Assembly: GCA_003427395.1 (NCBI GenBank)
Contig: BFEA01000183.1
Coordinates: forward strand, 2,453,070 to 2,474,062
DNA length: 20,993 bases
Source of the DNA: Chara braunii
Lineage: Eukaryota; Streptophyta; Charophyceae; Charales; Characeae
Direction of reading: 5' to 3'
Positions within the stretch are counted from its first letter, which is position 1. The number at the start of each line of letters is the position of its first letter. A program made the translations under genes and the position numbers. Positions 18,193-20,993 of this stretch are shown here, in pieces. The notes beneath the pieces were generated by a model that worked only from the letters and a program-made list of their open reading frames with translations, did no database searches and had not been told where the DNA came from.

Positions 18193-18372
18193 CAGCAGCA
18201 TTATTTTCTTAGTCAGTAACTCAACAACATTCTTTTCTCATTCAGTAACTCAGCAACATTCGTTTCTCAGTCAGTAAACTCAGCAGCATTCTTTTCTCAG
18301 TCAGTAAACTCAGCAACATTCATCCCTCAATCAATGATCCCAGCAGCATTCAGTTTCTCAGTCAACAATTAA
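18193..18372 (+). repeat. 29-30 bp minisatellite, 6 copies
   Basis: Units of the type CAGCAACATTCNTTTCTCAG start at 18193, 18222, 18251, 18281, 18311 and 18341. The first two are 29 bases long and the next three are 30. From 18251 onward the period is a multiple of three, and the frame of the following ORF is kept open through the units. Confidence 0.9.
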
Positions 18373-19219
18373 CCAGTACTATTCAGTTTTCTGATCAGCA
18401 GTCAAATCACTTTTCTGATCAGCAGTCAAATCAGTTTTCTGATCAGCAGTCAAATCAGTTCTCTGATCAGCAGTCAATCAGCATTCAGAACGACATTCAG
18501 AGCACCATTAAGAATGACATTAAAAAGGCATCCAAGCCGCAGACTCCTGTCAGTCAAACTCGGTCTCTTTTCCCTCCATCAAGAACAACTATTTACCTAA
18601 ACACATGAGAGAGATCAACCCCTTTCCAGTCGAGTCTGTCCTTGACAGCCTCAATCTGATCGCTGTCAAACAGAGCTTCCCCTACAAGTATGTCAAGATT
18701 GATGGATTCAAGCGTGAAGATCTGTCTATCTTCGTCGTTCTCACTGAGTTCGCTGAAGGTATAGTCAAAGATAATCTGCGGATCTTCCTCAAAAAGGGGA
18801 ACGAGACACACCCTCATTTTGATGCAGTGTGAGTTGCGACAGCCAGGTTCGTGCAATGGAAAGCCGAGAGACTCCAGGGGAGCACAAAGATAGTCTATAG
18901 CTTTGGTCCTAAGCTTTTCACTGACTATCTCAAACCTCCGGTTCCTTACTACTTCACTGACGGATCATGCTGGGATGACCTTGTAGACCTAGCCAAGAGA
19001 TACATATCACCTGCAGTGATCAACTACGAGGCAGTGACTGAGCCATCCGAGTTCCTACATCTCAGACGGGGAATCTTCTCTCAACCATATCTCCCTACAC
19101 TATGGAAGGAGTTTTGTGCTATGGTTGACTACCGCATCATGGGACTTGGATGGAAGTGTTCGGAACTAGTAGGTTTCAGGTGGCTCTACATACAGAGACC
19201 ACACCCTCAGAGAGTATGA
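18249..19219 (+). pseudogene. Coding-like unit, unknown family, repeat-rich N terminus
   Basis: The frame is open without ATG from 18249 to TGA 18606-18608: Ser-rich repeats, four QFSDQQSN units, then a coil-like SIQNDIQSTIKNDIKKASK. At about 18560-18580, in a T/C-rich run, coding sense moves to the -1 frame (SIKNNYLPKHMREINPFP). That frame continues through ATG 18605 to TGA 19217-19219, with one TGA at 18830-18832. Codons are rich in RNY and end in C/T (GTC, AAG, TTC, GAC), supporting the + strand over the in-register antisense ORF. The second half has motif-like segments (YVKIDGF, YYFTDGSCWDDL, LGWKCSELVGFRWLY). I do not recognise the family; a retroelement Gag or a lineage-specific host protein are both possible. 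GTGAGT at 18829 overlaps the TGA and resembles a splice donor, so an exon end there is an alternative. Confidence 0.5.
18384..18479 (+). repeat. 24-bp in-phase repeat, 4 copies
   Basis: Units start at 18384, 18408, 18432 and 18456 with the sequence CA(G/C)TTTTCTGATCAGCAGT followed by CAAAT. In the frame of the overlapping ORF each unit encodes QFSDQQSN (second copy HFSDQQSN). Exact 24-base periodicity keeps the frame. Confidence 0.9.
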
Positions 19220-20899
19220 AGACATGGCAAGAAGTCAAGCGACAGACAGCAAAATGAGAGATTGAGTGTGAGGTTCAGAGGGATGAGTGAGGACTCTTGA
19301 CTGGTGTTGGCCATGCTCTCTTTCATATGTACTCCCTGAGAATATTATAAGTTCTCATTCTTCCCTCATTTAGCTTCGTTATTTGCTCGAGTCAGTCAGT
19401 CTTGCATCTTGCATTGTTCTTGCTTGATGATTGCTTTCGTGGATGATTCTGTCATAGTTCTACAAATCACATTGACATAATTAATGCATGCATAGCACTC
19501 CATAATTTTATGATTATAATTTGCATGATTCTCTGTTGTTCCAAATCAAAATAAAAGATTCCTAAGACCGGGGACCGACGAAGACCGTAATTGAAGGGTC
19601 TCGCTCGAAGCCGAACGTGCACAACAGGAAGGGATTTGCTTTATTTAATTTATTTTATTTATTGCAATCACATACAAAACCCTGCGTGACAACCTGTTGG
19701 TTTTCTGGTCGCGCGACGTGGCTAGACTAGAAAATGTGCGACAATGGCCGCCGTGCATGGCCGTTTACGGATTTTGGCCCCGGTGACTGGCCGGTGTAGG
19801 GGCCGTACCCTGCATGACTTTCGAGCCTTGGTCGACCCCACTGCGGATCCCATTTCGCTCGACCCGCCCATGCTCACGCTCAGGGCGCGGGTCGTTCGTT
19901 CCAGGGGCACCCCCACCTAGTGCTATGAGATGGATGGGGATGGGCCGTTTTGCGAGAGGGCTTTACATTGAAGGATGTAGCTCCGCTCTCGATGGTAGCT
20001 CTTTAGGCACTCATGGCGTTTGCTTGATTCTTCTTCGTCTGACTAGGCAACTGCTCCTTCCAATACGCAGGCAGTCCAGGGGATTCGTTGAGATTTTATC
20101 TTCATTTCGTGCGTAGCCCAAGCGTCATTCTTTAGACCACACACCCTTTCACTAAGCCTAGTGACTCAAGACAACCCCTTACGACATCCTTGGGGTGGGG
20201 TGACATCGCCCGGACCCCTAGCCGCTATATTTTTTTTGCTTGAGCCCCTAGTATCACATCCACCTATCCGAGACACCCTTAGTCCTTTCAGGCGTCGCAT
20301 TGCACACAAGAGAGACATTCCATGTGACCCCCACACGAGCCAGCCCCAAGCATCAACCATCCACCCAGGCACCCGACCATCACCCCACCCTACATTCATA
20401 GTTTATGCGAGTTCTCAGTCCTTCCCTTATCCAATTTCCCACCCTCGCCCTCGTCTGCGAATCCAATCCCGATCAGATCGCCCCAGCCCACTGACCTGCA
20501 CAAGACCACACAAGACGGAAGGCCAAAGTACAATCCCCATTGGGGTCAACACATCGCCCCTTCCCACGGACGTTCCTTTGGTTGTCTTTCCCCATCCCTC
20601 AAGCAAACCATGCCTTCGCCTTAGTCAAGCAGTCGGGATGGTTGAGTCGAACTGACCTTGTCACAAAAACAGCACTCCTTTTTCGCTCTCACAGATGTTC
20701 CCAACAGCCTGGTATCCTTTCCTTCCTGGTGGCACAAGGGACCGACAACCCTTCCCTTGCCCTCGCTTTCCACCAAGTGAGGACCAAGTTCTTTTCCGTT
20801 CGTCCCCTGGCAATGTCACAGCCGAGGGTGGAGGTTAGTCACACGCCATGGAGGAGAAGGATTGAGGGAAGAGGTAAGAGTTAAAGAGTTTGAAGGAAC
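19220..20899. other. 3' flank and C-rich DNA without a gene
   Basis: 19220-19560 looks like an AT-rich 3' untranslated region. A TTTATTTAATTTATTTTATTTATT stretch lies near 19642-19665. 19700-20110 is GC-rich and open in several frames on both strands (19814-20116 +, 19722-19916 -) without a recognised domain. 20160-20650 is C-rich; its + ORF is dominated by Pro/Ser/His as composition predicts. Confidence 0.45.
19550..19555 (+). terminator. Poly(A) signal candidate
   Basis: AATAAA in CAAAATAAAAGATT, about 330 bases after the stop of the 18.2 kb unit. It follows an AT-rich, T-rich stretch (19320-19540) typical of plant 3' untranslated ends. Confidence 0.4.
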
Positions 20900-20905
20900 G
20901 GGGGG

Positions 20906-20993
<88 letters not shown>
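20900..20993 (+). repeat. Poly-G run and (GA)n microsatellite
   Basis: Nine G followed by more than 40 uninterrupted AG/GA dinucleotides that run off the window end. Confidence 0.98.

Noticed and set aside
18593-18856. Minus-strand ORF opposite the 18.6 kb coding unit with fairly protein-like sequence
   Set aside because: It is in codon register with the + frame, and RNY bias and the continuation beyond 18856 favour the + strand; the antisense is a shadow.
1-20993. tRNA genes, CRISPR arrays, bacterial operons, plastid genes
   Set aside because: No cloverleaf with a TTCGA-type arm in context, no regular spacer array, and no ribosome-binding-site-led gene clusters were found.

Overview
The window reads as nuclear DNA of a eukaryote, most likely a streptophyte: a charophyte alga or a non-seed land plant. 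The main reason is a decayed Ty3/gypsy LTR retrotransposon whose Gag, reverse transcriptase (RT) and integrase (IN) wording resembles elements I associate with those lineages. Microsatellites, minisatellites, TATA-like boxes, an AATAAA signal and the absence of bacterial-style gene packing fit a large, repeat-rich genome. The lineage call is inference; no search was possible. Layout: 1-1423 is a GAA purine tract followed by CT-rich DNA without genes. 1424-10011 is the retroelement, on the + strand. It has a candidate 5' LTR (1424 to about 2672) containing a 51-52 bp minisatellite, a primer-binding-site-like motif (2680), a leader, gag with a CCHC knuckle (2996-4814), protease (PR, to 5267), RT, RNase H and IN (5264-8931), a 66-67 bp tandem repeat (9011-9230) and an extra 3' ORF (9394-10011). 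Domain order is PR-RT-RNaseH-IN, the Ty3/gypsy order. The polyprotein is broken by about nine frameshifts and several in-frame stops. Most of those stops are TAG or TGA where one C-to-T change from CAG or CGA would restore the frame. No second LTR copy is recognisable downstream. 10012-12995 has no convincing gene. It holds a compact cluster of minisatellites (38, 28 and 18 bp units) joined by a perfect 10-bp hairpin, and a 65-bp duplication. 12996-13502 is a short ORF containing a patch like motifs I-III of C5-cytosine DNA methyltransferases. 13503-15137 is non-coding as far as I can see. 15138-16322 looks like a host transcription unit: a TATA box, a possible first ORF, a G-quadruplex motif, and a well-supported ORF (15651-16127) with a duplicated 8-residue motif whose two copies differ only at synonymous positions. 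16323-18192 holds only a weak short ORF behind a TATA-like box. 18193-19219 is a second coding-like unit. In-phase minisatellites run into a stretch of about 320 codons of unknown family, broken by one frameshift and one TGA, with AATAAA about 330 bp later. 19220-20908 shows no gene, and the window ends in a long (GA)n tract. How the parts relate: the retroelement is a single formerly functional unit with an unusual nuclear-protein-like 3' ORF. The methyltransferase-like patch and the two coding-like units at 15.6 and 18.2 kb are separate, probably host-derived or from other elements, and are the least explained parts of the window.
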